Source of the DNA: Chitinophaga sp.
Lineage (GTDB): Bacteria > Bacteroidota > Bacteroidia > Chitinophagales > Chitinophagaceae
Direction of reading: 5' to 3'
NCBI RefSeq assembly: GCF_017745275.1
Contig: NZ_JAGHZS010000004.1
Span: forward strand, 1-64,000
DNA length: 64,000 bases
The notes under the pieces were generated by a model. That model did no database searches. It was not told the DNA's origin and saw only the letters and a program-made list of their open reading frames with translations. A program made the translations under genes and the position numbers. Each line of letters opens with the position of its first letter. Position 1 is the stretch's first letter. Shown here in pieces: positions 43,787-53,621 of this stretch.

Positions 43787-45415
43787 ATGTCATTCGGTGA
43801 TGTTGATTTCGATACCTCCTTCAACCAGGTGCCCATACTGGAAAACTACAACTCATATACATCGCATCCCATGTTGCAACAAGTCCTGCAACATTATGGC
43901 GGTAGTTGGATACATGACAGGGCAACTTCATTTGGCGCATTAATGGGAAGCCGTGCCATGCAGGAAGCCGGTGACCTGGCGAACAAAAATACGCCGGTAC
44001 TTAAAACGCATGATCGCTTTGGCAATCGTATAGACCAGGTAGAATACCACCCTGCCTATCACCAGATGATGGATGCCGCCATCCGTGAGGGGGTACATGC
44101 CATTGCCTGGACCGCTCCTCAGCAAGGCGCTTACCTCGCACATAGTACGTTGTCGTTTTTGAAACAACAAATAGATGAAGGCAGCAGTTGTCCCTTAACC
44201 ATGACCTTCGCCGTAGTGCCTTCACTAAAAATAGACGGCAGCATTGCCGCTGCCTGGCTGCCCAAAGTGCTTTCCTCCGAATATGATCCCAGGCCAGTGC
44301 CGTGGTTCGATAAACCCGGCGTTACCTTTGGTATGGCCATGACAGAACCGCAAGGGGGCAGTGACGTTCGTGCTAACACGACTTTCGCGGTACCACAGGG
44401 CGATGGCATCTTCCAGATTACCGGTAGAAAATGGTTCTGTAGTGCGCCTATGAGTGATGCCTTCCTGGTGTTGGCGCAAACAGACAAAGGATTGAGTTGC
44501 TTCCTGGTACCAAGGTTTACGCCCAACGGGAAAAAGAATGCGCTCTATTTTCAGCGGCTGAAAGACAAGCTGGGCAATCGTTCCAACGCTTCTTCAGAAG
44601 TGGAATTTCACGGCGCCTGGGGACAGTTGATCGGGGAAGCAGGACGGGGAGTGCCCAACATCATGGAAATGGTACGGCATACGCGGCTCGACTGCGCCAT
44701 CGGATCGGCTGCCAGCCTGCAACGCGCGCTTGCGGAAGCTATTCATCATTGCCGGCACAGAAGTGCCTTCGGCAAAAAACTCATTGATCAGCCACTCATG
44801 AAAAATGTACTGGCCGATCTCTGCCTGGAATCTGCCGCAGCTACTACCCTCGCTATGCGCCTGGCCAAAGGATTTGATGATGCCGGCACAAATGAAGCCG
44901 CCATGCACTTCACCCGCATTGCCACCGCCATCGGCAAATACTGGAATACCAAAAGAGCCGTGCTCGCCATGGGCGAAGTGCTGGAATGTATTGGCGGCAA
45001 CGGCTACGTGGAAACTTCCATTCTTCCCAGGTTATACCGGGATATCCCTGTCAATGCCATCTGGGAAGGCTCCGGTAATATACAGGCATTAGATGTATTA
45101 CGCGCCATGCACAAAGAACCCGCCAGCATTGCTGCATTGATGGAATACTTCGACCAGGCGAAAGGCCTGGATCCTTATTTGGATCAACACCTCGCTAACC
45201 TGCGCTCCTCCCTTGCACAACCCGATGAACATAACGCACGCATCCTCGTGGAAAAAATGGCGTTGGCTATTCAGGCCATTGAACTGGTAGCCATCTCCCC
45301 GGATGTAATGGCGCCGCTGTTTTGCGAAGCCAGGCTTTCGCCACAACGGCATTTAAGCTGGGGAACGCTACCCGGCGGCAAGCTGGATGAAGTTATTGGG
45401 CTTGTATTTAGATGA
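43787..45415 (+). CDS. AidB-like acyl-CoA dehydrogenase family flavoprotein
   Basis: This 542-residue protein is collinear with E. coli AidB. It has an N-terminal helical domain of about 180 residues (FNQVPILENYNSYTSHPMLQ, SSCPLTMTFAVVPSL), the beta domain MTEPQGGSDVRANTTFA, the FAD/active-site domain (MEMVRHTRLDCAIGSAA, YVETSILPRLYRDIPV, NAIWEGSGNIQALDVLRA) and a C-terminal helix bundle. Length matches AidB (541 residues). Family members either protect DNA from alkylation or act as acyl-CoA dehydrogenases, and sequence alone does not decide. Its TGA stop lies at the first bases of a family A palindrome. Confidence 0.9.
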   Translation: MSFGDVDFDTSFNQVPILENYNSYTSHPMLQQVLQHYGGSWIHDRATSFGALMGSRAMQEAGDLANKNTPVLKTHDRFGNRIDQVEYHPAYHQMMDAAIREGVHAIAWTAPQQGAYLAHSTLSFLKQQIDEGSSCPLTMTFAVVPSLKIDGSIAAAWLPKVLSSEYDPRPVPWFDKPGVTFGMAMTEPQGGSDVRANTTFAVPQGDGIFQITGRKWFCSAPMSDAFLVLAQTDKGLSCFLVPRFTPNGKKNALYFQRLKDKLGNRSNASSEVEFHGAWGQLIGEAGRGVPNIMEMVRHTRLDCAIGSAASLQRALAEAIHHCRHRSAFGKKLIDQPLMKNVLADLCLESAAATTLAMRLAKGFDDAGTNEAAMHFTRIATAIGKYWNTKRAVLAMGEVLECIGGNGYVETSILPRLYRDIPVNAIWEGSGNIQALDVLRAMHKEPASIAALMEYFDQAKGLDPYLDQHLANLRSSLAQPDEHNARILVEKMALAIQAIELVAISPDVMAPLFCEARLSPQRHLSWGTLPGGKLDEVIGLVFR

Positions 45416-45503
45416 AAGCAAAAAGCTATTGTAGCGATTGATATAAACGGAGAGTTAATTACTTATTCGCTTATATCAATCGCTACAATAGCTTTTTGCT
45501 TTC
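45414..45503. repeat. Heptad-palindrome repeat family A (copy A4), bidirectional terminator-like
   Basis: Perfect 33-base arms (45414-45446 and 45471-45503) flank a 24-base loop. TGCTTTA-type heptads follow to about 45521. The element overlaps the stop codon of the AidB-like gene and ends a few bases before the stop of the convergent M43 peptidase gene, so it could terminate both transcripts. Confidence 0.9.
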
Positions 45504-45527
45504 GGCTTTATGCTTTATGCTAAATAA

Positions 45528-48500
45528 CTACTGCTTCACAGCCTTAGTAGTATGCCGCTGTCCGCCATGATATATATCAATGATATATACCCCTGCCGGC
45601 AAAGTCGACAAATTAGTCAACTGCAATGTGTTGTCGCCCTTCACTACATTTCCTTTCTCTTCTTTTATCATATATCCGTTGAAGTTATACAGGCGTATCA
45701 ACACCGGCGTAGTTACGCCGGATTTGTAATTCACGTTGATATGATCCGTAAATGGACTGGTAGCACTGAACCGCGAAGTAGTAGCCTGCTTTTTCTCCAT
45801 CAATGCCGTACCGCCGGTTATTTTGATGGTGTAATCTTCTACCTCTCCCTGATAATTATCTACACCACAAGGTTTCATATCACTGCCATACCCCATTCTG
45901 ACACGCATCAGGGTATTGCCGGTTTTCGCATTGGCCGGCACAGTGATCGTTTGAGAGTACGGACCACTACTACGTTTTACATATACTTTTTCGGTAGTAT
46001 CGTTGAGTTGTTTATCGCCGTTCCAGTCGATCCATGCCGCCACTGAAATATCAGGCCAGTATTCGATATACAGGTTGACCTGTAACTGGTAGCTGCCTCC
46101 GGCGGCTACAGTAGCCGATTGAGCGGTAAAGTCCTTGTATCCGTTCCATCCGGAGCTGTTATCGAGGTTGGCGAAACGTACCCGCGTAATGGTGTTATAA
46201 TTCAGTGCGGTGCTGGCGGTACAGTAATCGCTGACGTGCACACCGGAATCTGTTGCAGGTGGTGCGGAGGACATTTGCCCGGCTTTGATGCTACCGCCTG
46301 GCAACGTATTATATGCATAGTCCATCAGCGTATAGCTGGTACCGTTAGTATTTACTTTGAACCGGAACCAGCCATAGAATGTTTCTCCGCCGGTAGTAAA
46401 TGTAAAGCCGGCATAACCTGTTTGTCCTTTCCAGGCAGTATAGGTAGCGGTAGTGAGGTTGTGTTCATCGGGGTAAGCGCCACCGGCCACAAAATGAGAC
46501 GTGTCGCTGATCACCGTATTGGCGGGTATCAGGGCAATGTTTTTAGTGGCCCCTGCACAAACCATTGGCTTGCTGTAGGTTTCGAACCGTAACCTGCCGC
46601 TGTCCGCCCACAGGCCGTAGGCCGCATCGGCGATATTATCCACCAGGAAATAATACCAGTTGTTGGTAGTATTGATGGTATATACTGTATCATTCACGTC
46701 CACGTATTTAATTTTATATGGATCGCGGAAGTTGATCTGTAGTTGTTTCTGGCTGCTGTCGGCTGCCTGTTGGGTGCTGAAGGCCGCCGGCAGGATATTA
46801 ATAGTTGCTGCGCTGCTATTGGCGGCCGCATTGCTGCTGGCATTGCCAATAAACTTCAGACTGGCGGTGGTACTGTTTAATGCTTTCAATTGTACACTCA
46901 ATCCTGCCGGCAGGTTGCTTACAGTGTAGTGTACGTTGTTGGTAAAGTTGCCGGAACTGATAGCAAAGGTATTGCCGAGGATACTTATTTCAGCGGTGTC
47001 GGTAATACTGCCGTCGTTGGCAAAAGCCTCCCTGAACTGGGTTTTAGACCAGGACAATGTCCTGCTGCCTGCATCGCCGGCGCGGATACCTGCATTGGGG
47101 GCCTGGTTCCAGGCGTAGTCTTTGATGGTGTAGCTGCTGCCATCTGCGGCAACGCTGATCCGGATCCACCCGTACCTTGCTTTACCATTCAAGGTGAATT
47201 TAACGCCAATATAAGCCGTTTTACCGCCCCATTTGGTGTAGGCTGTACTGTAGATGTCATGTTCGTTTGGATAGGCGCCTCCTGCCACAAAAGAAGACGT
47301 GTCTGCAATCATGGTATTCACAGGCAGCGGCGAAATGTTCCGCGACGTACCTTCACACACTACTGATTTCTGATAGGCCTCGAGGCGAAGCTTGCCGCCA
47401 TCGAACCAGCCGCCGAAGTTCGCATCTCCCGTATTAAAACTAAACCAGGTCCAGTTGCTGGTACTATTGACCAGGATATCCGGGATATCGTTATAAACGA
47501 TTTTGTAGGGATCCAGGAAATGAATACCCAGGCTAATATACGGGCGGTATAAGGTAGCAGCGCCGCCCTGGATGGCTGCATTCAGGAAAGTAATTTTAAT
47601 ACTGTCGGTGCTGTTGCTGGCATTATGTTGCGTGGCCTGACCGCTGAAAGATAATACCGCCGTAGTATTGTTAATGACCTGTATGGCCACTGATAAGCCG
47701 GCGGGTACATTTTGTACGGTAAAATGCGTGCCCTGGGTCATGCTGCCACTGCTGAAAGCAAACTGACCGCTGCCCATCATTTTTAGTGTATCCGTTAACG
47801 GTACCGATCCATTGTTAACATCGCTCTCATTAAACAGGGTGAAGCCCGGTACTATTCTCCTGATGGAATCAGGCAGCAAGGTAGCAGCAAGATTAGCAGC
47901 CGACCATAAATTGTTGCGCTGCGCCACCGTATTGGTAAGTGCGGCCAGCATACGGTCGCTCTGCCCTACGGTAAACATCTTGGTGCAGGAAGAGTAGTCC
48001 ATGTAATTCTCCACGTTGGCCACGGGACCACAGGAATTGGCATTGACGTTACAGCCGCCATAGTTGGACAAAGTAGGCGGCGTATCGTCTACTTCATCGC
48101 CGGGGGCATTACAACCATTTTCGAAAGTATGCTGTAAGTTGAGGAAGTGACCTACTTCGTGTGTAAGTACTCTTTTCATATAGGCGTAACCGTTTTCCGA
48201 GCTGCCTACTCCCGGTGCGCCGAGATAGCGCCAGTTGTATACCACGCCATCCAGGTGGTTGGCAGCCACCCAGTCATCTGGCAGATAGGTCCAGCCGGAA
48301 TTGTTGTATACACCTTTCTGCTCTACTTCATTCACGATCCAGATGTTCAGGTATTTTTCACCGGGCCAGTAAGAGATGCTTTTCACCGCACTTCCGGTAC
48401 CATCAGGGGAACGGCCATCGAGGTCGTTGTAGTGATAGGTGACACCTGTAGTAGGATTGCCCTGCGGATCGATATCTGCCAATCGAAACGTGATGTGCAG

Positions 48501-48908
48501 ATTGGCGGCCAGGCCAATGAAACGGGAATCAATCTGGCTGTAGTCAGGATTCTGCAGGTTATAGTCCTGGTTCAGTATATCAATGGCGGAACGGATTTGC
48601 GCCATCGTTACCTTATAAGGATTCACGGCGTCATTGACGTGGAACACTACAGGTATTGTGTATTGTGTAGGCACCAGTGCGGCCTGTCTTGCAGAGCGGA
48701 GCTGCGCTGCTATGCTTTTAATCCTGTTTTCCTGGGCCCGTGCGGCCTGCAGGGAAGCGGGATGTTTCTTATACAGCTCCTGCATAGCCCTGGAAGATGA
48801 GCAGTGGTCGGGCAACGGAGCCGGGGTATTTCGTTGTTGTGAGATGGCGCTCCCGCTGATGGCCAGGCATAGCAATCCCACTATTATCTGTCGTGATAAT
48901 GGTAACAT
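45528..48908 (-). CDS. M43 (cytophagalysin/pappalysin) metallopeptidase with T9SS sorting domain
   Basis: This 1126-residue secreted zinc peptidase has a signal peptide (MLPLSRQIIVGLLCLAISGS) and an M43B catalytic domain at about residues 100-340, with LTHEVGHFLNLQHTF and Met-turn NYMDYSSCTKMF. Two tandem units of about 270 residues follow (SGSMTQGTHFTVQNVPAGLS and SGNFTNNVHYTVSNLPAGLS, each then an ATKWGGKT/WKGQTGYAG unit). Next come a GEVEDYTI-type domain and a C-terminal type A sorting domain (LYNFNGYMIKEEKGN, LPAGVYIIDIYHGG). The sorting domain implies export by the type IX system and surface attachment or release. The archetype cytophagalysin is, from memory, collagenolytic. Confidence 0.92.
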   Translation of the reverse strand: MLPLSRQIIVGLLCLAISGSAISQQRNTPAPLPDHCSSSRAMQELYKKHPASLQAARAQENRIKSIAAQLRSARQAALVPTQYTIPVVFHVNDAVNPYKVTMAQIRSAIDILNQDYNLQNPDYSQIDSRFIGLAANLHITFRLADIDPQGNPTTGVTYHYNDLDGRSPDGTGSAVKSISYWPGEKYLNIWIVNEVEQKGVYNNSGWTYLPDDWVAANHLDGVVYNWRYLGAPGVGSSENGYAYMKRVLTHEVGHFLNLQHTFENGCNAPGDEVDDTPPTLSNYGGCNVNANSCGPVANVENYMDYSSCTKMFTVGQSDRMLAALTNTVAQRNNLWSAANLAATLLPDSIRRIVPGFTLFNESDVNNGSVPLTDTLKMMGSGQFAFSSGSMTQGTHFTVQNVPAGLSVAIQVINNTTAVLSFSGQATQHNASNSTDSIKITFLNAAIQGGAATLYRPYISLGIHFLDPYKIVYNDIPDILVNSTSNWTWFSFNTGDANFGGWFDGGKLRLEAYQKSVVCEGTSRNISPLPVNTMIADTSSFVAGGAYPNEHDIYSTAYTKWGGKTAYIGVKFTLNGKARYGWIRISVAADGSSYTIKDYAWNQAPNAGIRAGDAGSRTLSWSKTQFREAFANDGSITDTAEISILGNTFAISSGNFTNNVHYTVSNLPAGLSVQLKALNSTTASLKFIGNASSNAAANSSAATINILPAAFSTQQAADSSQKQLQINFRDPYKIKYVDVNDTVYTINTTNNWYYFLVDNIADAAYGLWADSGRLRFETYSKPMVCAGATKNIALIPANTVISDTSHFVAGGAYPDEHNLTTATYTAWKGQTGYAGFTFTTGGETFYGWFRFKVNTNGTSYTLMDYAYNTLPGGSIKAGQMSSAPPATDSGVHVSDYCTASTALNYNTITRVRFANLDNSSGWNGYKDFTAQSATVAAGGSYQLQVNLYIEYWPDISVAAWIDWNGDKQLNDTTEKVYVKRSSGPYSQTITVPANAKTGNTLMRVRMGYGSDMKPCGVDNYQGEVEDYTIKITGGTALMEKKQATTSRFSATSPFTDHINVNYKSGVTTPVLIRLYNFNGYMIKEEKGNVVKGDNTLQLTNLSTLPAGVYIIDIYHGGQRHTTKAVKQ

Positions 48909-49320
48909 ATAAAAGGTTTAAAGTATGGACATTAGAATAACAGGCGATAGCGCGCTGCTATCTGCAAAAAATCAAAAACGTGAAACAGACCAACAGGCCT
49001 GCGATACGGGTTATAAGGGCATAAAGTCTACTTCATAAGATTATTATTTGAGTGATAAATCATCTGGTAGAATTGGAGATACTTATTGACCTGCAGGGTT
49101 TAGAAATTCAATTCAGTTGATTCAATATTGTTTTGGTTGCTTGGTTACTTGGTTGAAAATACAGGAATGGCTTATAAAGCCCTCATAAACGGGACTGCTG
49201 ACACATTTTGCTGTTGCAATTGTCTCGACTCGATCTTGTATTACGAATTTAGTGGAATAACAGGTAGGGATATATGCTGAAATTAATCCGTTTTTTGCCA
49301 ATATTAACCGTAATGAAAAA
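48909..49320. other. Intergenic region without a convincing gene
   Basis: About 410 bases separate the start of the M43 gene (minus) from the family B palindrome at the end of the permease gene (minus). It must hold the promoter of the M43 gene, but I find no clean TAnnTTTG match. The only ORF with a ribosome-site-like AAAAGG before it (48925-49038, plus, 37 codons) resembles nothing I know. Confidence 0.6.
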
Positions 49321-49430
49321 TTACGAATTACGAATTACGGATTTGTGGGTAGATACAAGCGAAGGTAGTCTTCGTGTTTACCATCTACCCACAAATACGT
49401 AATTCGTAATTCGTAATTCGTAATTCGTAT
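49321..49430. repeat. Palindromic repeat family B (copy B2), probable terminator
   Basis: The 33-base arms 49321-49353 and 49384-49416 differ at one position, with an inner GAAG/CTTC hairpin. Four exact tandem TAATTCG heptads lie at 49400-49427, running into a T stretch. The element starts within ten bases of the permease stop codon. It is the second copy of the core GAATTACGGATTTGTGGG found at 2066. Confidence 0.88.
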
Positions 49431-49437
49431 TTTTTTA

Positions 49438-51825
49438 TTACTCCGACCGCAGTGACTTCACCGGATTCAGCATAGCAGCCCTGATAGACTGATAGCTGAC
49501 AGTCAGCAATGTAATGAGCAATGCGCCTATACAGGTAAGTATAATAATCCAGGCAGAGATACCTGTGCGGTATTCAAAATGCTGCAGCCATTTATGCATG
49601 CAATAGTAAGCGACCGGTACCGCCAGTACAAGAGAGATGAATACCAGCAACACGAATTCTTTTGACATCAGTCCCCACAGGTTAACAATAGAGGCGCCCA
49701 ATACTTTGCGTACACCAATTTCTTTCACCCGCTGCTCTGCCATAAAAGAAGCCATACCAAAGAGCCCCAGGCAACTGATAAAAATGGCCAGTATGGCGAA
49801 AAAGCTGGATAGCTTACCGACACGTCGTTCTGAGTTAAATTTTGCAGCGTAGGCATCATCTACAAAATTGTAGAGGAAGGGAACACCGGGATTATATTTT
49901 TTAAAGACAGCCTCCATCTGCGTGATGGCGGCCTGTACGCTTTTATCCGGGCTGATCCTGGCATTGATGGTGAAACCGTCATCCGAATTAAGAGAAAACA
50001 CGGTGCGGAATACGGGGCTGTAAGGAGATCCCATCACCATATCTTTCACCACACCAATAACGTGGAATGGCTTCTTATCCACGTTGACAATTTCCCCCAC
50101 AGGATTTTTCAGTCCCATAAATTTCACGGCAGCCTCGTTGAGAATAATGGCAGAAGAATCTGTAGGAAAATCTTTTGAAAAGTCCCGCCCTTCAATCACT
50201 TCCCACTGAATAGTTTTTCCGAATTCAGGAGATACACGCACTGCACCGAAATTACCCTGTGTGCCTGGCATCATTCCTTTCCAGGTATAACCATTGTTAA
50301 TGGCGCGCAGGTCCATAGTACCACCGGTTGAGCGGGCCATATCCGCTACTACACCGGTGTTTATCAATTCATCGCGGATCAGGTTAAAATCCTTCGCTAA
50401 TTTTTCGGTGGTTACCGGAATAGCAAGGAGTCCTTCCCTGTTATAGGAAACAGGCCTGTTTTGCGCATACCGGATCTGGCGGAATACCACCACGGTGCCT
50501 ATAATCAGGATAACTGAAACGGTAAATTGCATTACCACCAATGCTTTGCGGGGAATAGCAGCATAACGTCCGGCACGGAAAGTACCCTTCAGTACTTTAA
50601 TAGGTTCAAAGGAAGAAAGGTATAATGCCGGGTAGCTACCGGCAATTAACCCTGTTATCAGCGTGAAGCCCAGGCCTATCAGCCAGAATAAAGGATCGGC
50701 TACCGGCAGACTCACTTGTTTATCTGCCACCGTATTAAATGCCGGCAATGCAAACTGCACCAGTAATAAAGCCAACATAAAACTAATCAGGGTCACCATC
50801 AGCGACTCACTGAAAAACTGCATGATCAATTGCCCACGAACAGAACCTATAGCTTTCCGTATTCCTACTTCCCTGGCGCGCTTTTCAGAGCGGGCGGTAC
50901 TCAGGTTCATGAAATTAATGCAAGCCAACAGCAACACAAAGATGCCGATGATAGCAAACAGCCATATAAACTGGATTCCACCACCTATATTCTTACCATT
51001 TTTCCAGTCGGCATACAAATGCCATTTGCTCATTGGATGCAGAAATACTTCCGGTTTAAACGCGGCATCTTCTGCACGCACCTTACGAAGCTTTACATCT
51101 TTTATTTTGGCGGATACTTTTTCCAGATCGGCATTATCTGCCAGCTGCGCATAGGTTTGCGTGAAATTGGATCGCCACGGATTCTCCATCTCCCGGATCC
51201 ATGGCTCACTGCTCACATATAGTTCCCAGGGAGCCATGAATCCAAGTTCCCGGAAAGAAGAATTGTAGGGCAGGTCTTCATATACACCGGTCACCTTCAC
51301 ATCCATCCGGTTATCTATTTTCACCAACTGATCCATCGGGTCCGCGGTGCCAAACAATGCTTTTGCTGTACTGGCCGACAACAGAATGGAAGCCGGATCT
51401 TTTAAACCCGCACGTGTGCCCTTCAGCATTTTAAGCATTAACATCTCCGGGAAATCCGGTTCAAAGAAATTACCCGTGCCAGACACCGCCTGCGTGCTGT
51501 TATGGACCAGTACATGTTTTTCTGTCCAGGATGCCATCACCACATACTTAAAGTCGCTGCCGTATTTATCCCGTATTTCATCACCCAATAAATAAGGATT
51601 GGCGGTTTGAGTTCCCACCACGCCATTAAAAGTCTGATGCTGCATCACCTGCACAATACGATCGTAATTGGCATGATGCTTATCATAGGTCAGTTCATCG
51701 CGCAACCATAAGCCAATCAATAAAGCTACCGCCATACCGGTAGATAACCCTACAATATTGATAATAGAGAAGGTCCTGTTCTTCAGGAGATTTCTCCAGG
51801 CAACCTTAGCATTACTTTTTAACAT
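49438..51825 (-). CDS. ABC transporter permease, MacB/FtsX type
   Basis: This permease of about 795 residues has the duplicated MacB layout. TM1 is near residues 20-40 (TFSIINIVGLSTGMAVALLI), followed by a first periplasmic core domain (YDRIVQVMQHQTFNG). Three TMs lie around 285-420 (FIWLFAIIGIFVLLLACINF, REVGIRKAIGSVRGQLIMQF). TM5 is near 435, followed by a second periplasmic domain. The last three TMs start with ILAIFISCLGLFGMASFMAE and RVKEIGVRKVLGASIVNLWG. The ATPase is not encoded nearby. Such orphan permeases are numerous in Bacteroidota and probably export peptides or lipids or remodel the envelope. The start MLKSNAKVAWRN (51825) is chosen. Confidence 0.9.
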   Translation of the reverse strand: MLKSNAKVAWRNLLKNRTFSIINIVGLSTGMAVALLIGLWLRDELTYDKHHANYDRIVQVMQHQTFNGVVGTQTANPYLLGDEIRDKYGSDFKYVVMASWTEKHVLVHNSTQAVSGTGNFFEPDFPEMLMLKMLKGTRAGLKDPASILLSASTAKALFGTADPMDQLVKIDNRMDVKVTGVYEDLPYNSSFRELGFMAPWELYVSSEPWIREMENPWRSNFTQTYAQLADNADLEKVSAKIKDVKLRKVRAEDAAFKPEVFLHPMSKWHLYADWKNGKNIGGGIQFIWLFAIIGIFVLLLACINFMNLSTARSEKRAREVGIRKAIGSVRGQLIMQFFSESLMVTLISFMLALLLVQFALPAFNTVADKQVSLPVADPLFWLIGLGFTLITGLIAGSYPALYLSSFEPIKVLKGTFRAGRYAAIPRKALVVMQFTVSVILIIGTVVVFRQIRYAQNRPVSYNREGLLAIPVTTEKLAKDFNLIRDELINTGVVADMARSTGGTMDLRAINNGYTWKGMMPGTQGNFGAVRVSPEFGKTIQWEVIEGRDFSKDFPTDSSAIILNEAAVKFMGLKNPVGEIVNVDKKPFHVIGVVKDMVMGSPYSPVFRTVFSLNSDDGFTINARISPDKSVQAAITQMEAVFKKYNPGVPFLYNFVDDAYAAKFNSERRVGKLSSFFAILAIFISCLGLFGMASFMAEQRVKEIGVRKVLGASIVNLWGLMSKEFVLLVFISLVLAVPVAYYCMHKWLQHFEYRTGISAWIIILTCIGALLITLLTVSYQSIRAAMLNPVKSLRSE

Positions 51826-51911
51826 GAAGAGGCAATTTTCCGAAGGATGACAAAAACGTTGCCATAGGCACAACTCCCACAGCACAACGGGTTTACACAT
51901 TTATTATCGCT

Positions 51912-51925
51912 TCCGGACGTCCGGA
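51912..51925. promoter_or_regulatory. 14-base perfect palindrome upstream of the permease gene
   Basis: TCCGGACGTCCGGA is a perfect palindrome about 87 bases upstream of the permease ATG. It could be a regulator site. No regulator is encoded beside it. Confidence 0.35.
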
Positions 51926-51985
51926 TTTGAACACCAGGCGTTTGAAAATGAACGGGGAAGTTACAGGATTTTATCTACATAAGGG

Positions 51986-52009
51986 AAGGGCTGGCGAGGG
52001 CCAGCCCTT
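51986..52009 (-). terminator. Hairpin downstream of the 484-residue protein gene
   Basis: AAGGGCTGGC and GCCAGCCCTT form a perfect ten-base stem with a four-base loop 116 bases after the stop at 52126. The T run is on the plus side, so it is imperfect for the minus-strand gene. The rest of the 300-base interval 51826-52125 shows only the palindrome at 51912. Confidence 0.5.
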
Positions 52010-52125
52010 GGTTTTTGGGGAACGGGGAAATGGATCAGCAGCTGATCTTCTGCTGAATATCCTTTACGGATTAAAGGAACGGGAATGATGTAACTGACTG
52101 GAACGCGTCCTTGTATTACATTTGA

Positions 52126-53580
52126 TTAGTTGGCGGCAGCCGGTTTCGAAGCAGTTATGATGTATTCATCGGTTACAACGCCCTGCATAGTAATCCCGAA
52201 ATCCTGCTGTCCCTGGTCTTCCAGTCTCAGTACATATTGCCCACTATTCTGAGAAAGCTTCATGGCAGTACTATTATTGAATTTTAATGTCAGATTTACA
52301 TACATGGTGACTTTATCATGTCCGTTGGGATATTTTGTACCGGTCACCGTCAAATTACTTAGTGCCTTTTTGGTGAGTTCCTTTGGATCTACGCCTGGTA
52401 ATAATGTTAGTGGTGCTGTCTGTGAGGCGTTACCTTCAAGTGGCCAGTTATTACTTTCGTTGAAATAAGCAAATACTTCCTTCCCGTTGGCGTTACGAAA
52501 CAAAAAATGCATATGGGTATCAGCATCTTTTCCATCCATCCAGGCTGCTGTGGTGAGCTCAATTTCGCCGCTGACGAGTGTGGTCAAGCGTGGCGCCGGA
52601 AATATTTTCTTAGATGCAGTTAACTGTCTACCGGACAAACTACGCCCTTTAAGTTCCAGTAACAACGTATCAACTACTTTAATTGTTTTCTCACCCTTAG
52701 CCGGTACTATTTCACCATTCAGGGTAACAATATCTGAAGAAATTATTTCCCATTTTACAGTTACGGAATCGCCTACATATACCTCCTGTTGATCACTGTA
52801 GAAATACACAAGCCCTAATGGTGGCGGAGATTTCAACTGCGCATTCTTTGATTGGGCAGTGGTCTCAAAAATGATGTTCAGGCTTTTTCCGGCGATACGT
52901 TTCAGCATCACACTTTTGCCACCACTTCCAATGCGTATACCTTTTTTAAATGGATTAGCAGATGGGCGTAGCACCTTTCCTCCATCAATGCTCATATTAG
53001 AAAACCTGGTACTGGCATCATCTCCAATACCATCGAATGACGCTGTCAGAATAGCCAGGTTTGGACCCGCATCCTGCAGCAATAATTGCAGCCCTTTATC
53101 CTGTACTCTTGCCTGTAAATACTTACAACGATACCAATTATTGGTAAGACTGGTATCTGCATAAGAACTGATAATAGTAAAAGCTAACTGCTTCGACTGA
53201 ATATCTGTAATTTGCCGGTTATATAAACTCCTCCACTCCTGGTATTTTTGCTGGTCGAAATTACCTGACCCGCCAACGGGAATACCGATATCTGTGAGCA
53301 ATTGTACACTTAGCCCGGCATCGGTAACGTCTTGTGCCGACTGGAAATTACTCTGATAAATAAAGTCGAAAAATGCCCGTCGATAGTTTTCATTGTACTT
53401 GATAAAACTGGTTCTGAAGACGCCATTACGCAGAATGGCTTCACAGGGATCATCCGATGTTTGTTTCATTGGAATGACCGCTTTCTTTAATGGCTTCCGA
53501 GGTCCATGGCCGAAGGCCATTATGCGACAACTGAAAGCAAGCATCAACAAAACAATAAGGGGAAAAACAATATTTTTCAT
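52126..53580 (-). CDS. Secreted protein of unknown function with Ig-like middle part
   Basis: This 484-residue protein has a signal peptide (MKNIVFPLIVLLMLAFSCRI), possibly a lipoprotein signal since Cys follows AFS. Residues 45-200 are helical (YNENYRRAFFDFIYQSN, QKYQEWRSLYNRQITDI). A middle segment looks Ig-like (DSVTVKWEIISSDIVTLNGE). The C-terminal half is beta-rich with AWMDGKDADTHMHFLFRN and TKYPNGHDKVTMYVNLTLKF. I do not recognise it. It follows the beta-barrel-like protein gene by 41 bases on the same strand, so the two are likely co-transcribed, opposite the two-component cluster. Confidence 0.7.
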   Translation of the reverse strand: MKNIVFPLIVLLMLAFSCRIMAFGHGPRKPLKKAVIPMKQTSDDPCEAILRNGVFRTSFIKYNENYRRAFFDFIYQSNFQSAQDVTDAGLSVQLLTDIGIPVGGSGNFDQQKYQEWRSLYNRQITDIQSKQLAFTIISSYADTSLTNNWYRCKYLQARVQDKGLQLLLQDAGPNLAILTASFDGIGDDASTRFSNMSIDGGKVLRPSANPFKKGIRIGSGGKSVMLKRIAGKSLNIIFETTAQSKNAQLKSPPPLGLVYFYSDQQEVYVGDSVTVKWEIISSDIVTLNGEIVPAKGEKTIKVVDTLLLELKGRSLSGRQLTASKKIFPAPRLTTLVSGEIELTTAAWMDGKDADTHMHFLFRNANGKEVFAYFNESNNWPLEGNASQTAPLTLLPGVDPKELTKKALSNLTVTGTKYPNGHDKVTMYVNLTLKFNNSTAMKLSQNSGQYVLRLEDQGQQDFGITMQGVVTDEYIITASKPAAAN

Positions 53581-53621
53581 GGCATTAAAATTTATTATTA
53601 CAAATAAGAAGATACCAGATG

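Noticed and set aside
48925-49038. 37-codon plus-strand ORF preceded by AAAAGG
   Set aside because: Composition is polar and featureless with no recognisable motif, and it lies in the upstream region of the divergent M43 gene. It is not supported without conservation data.
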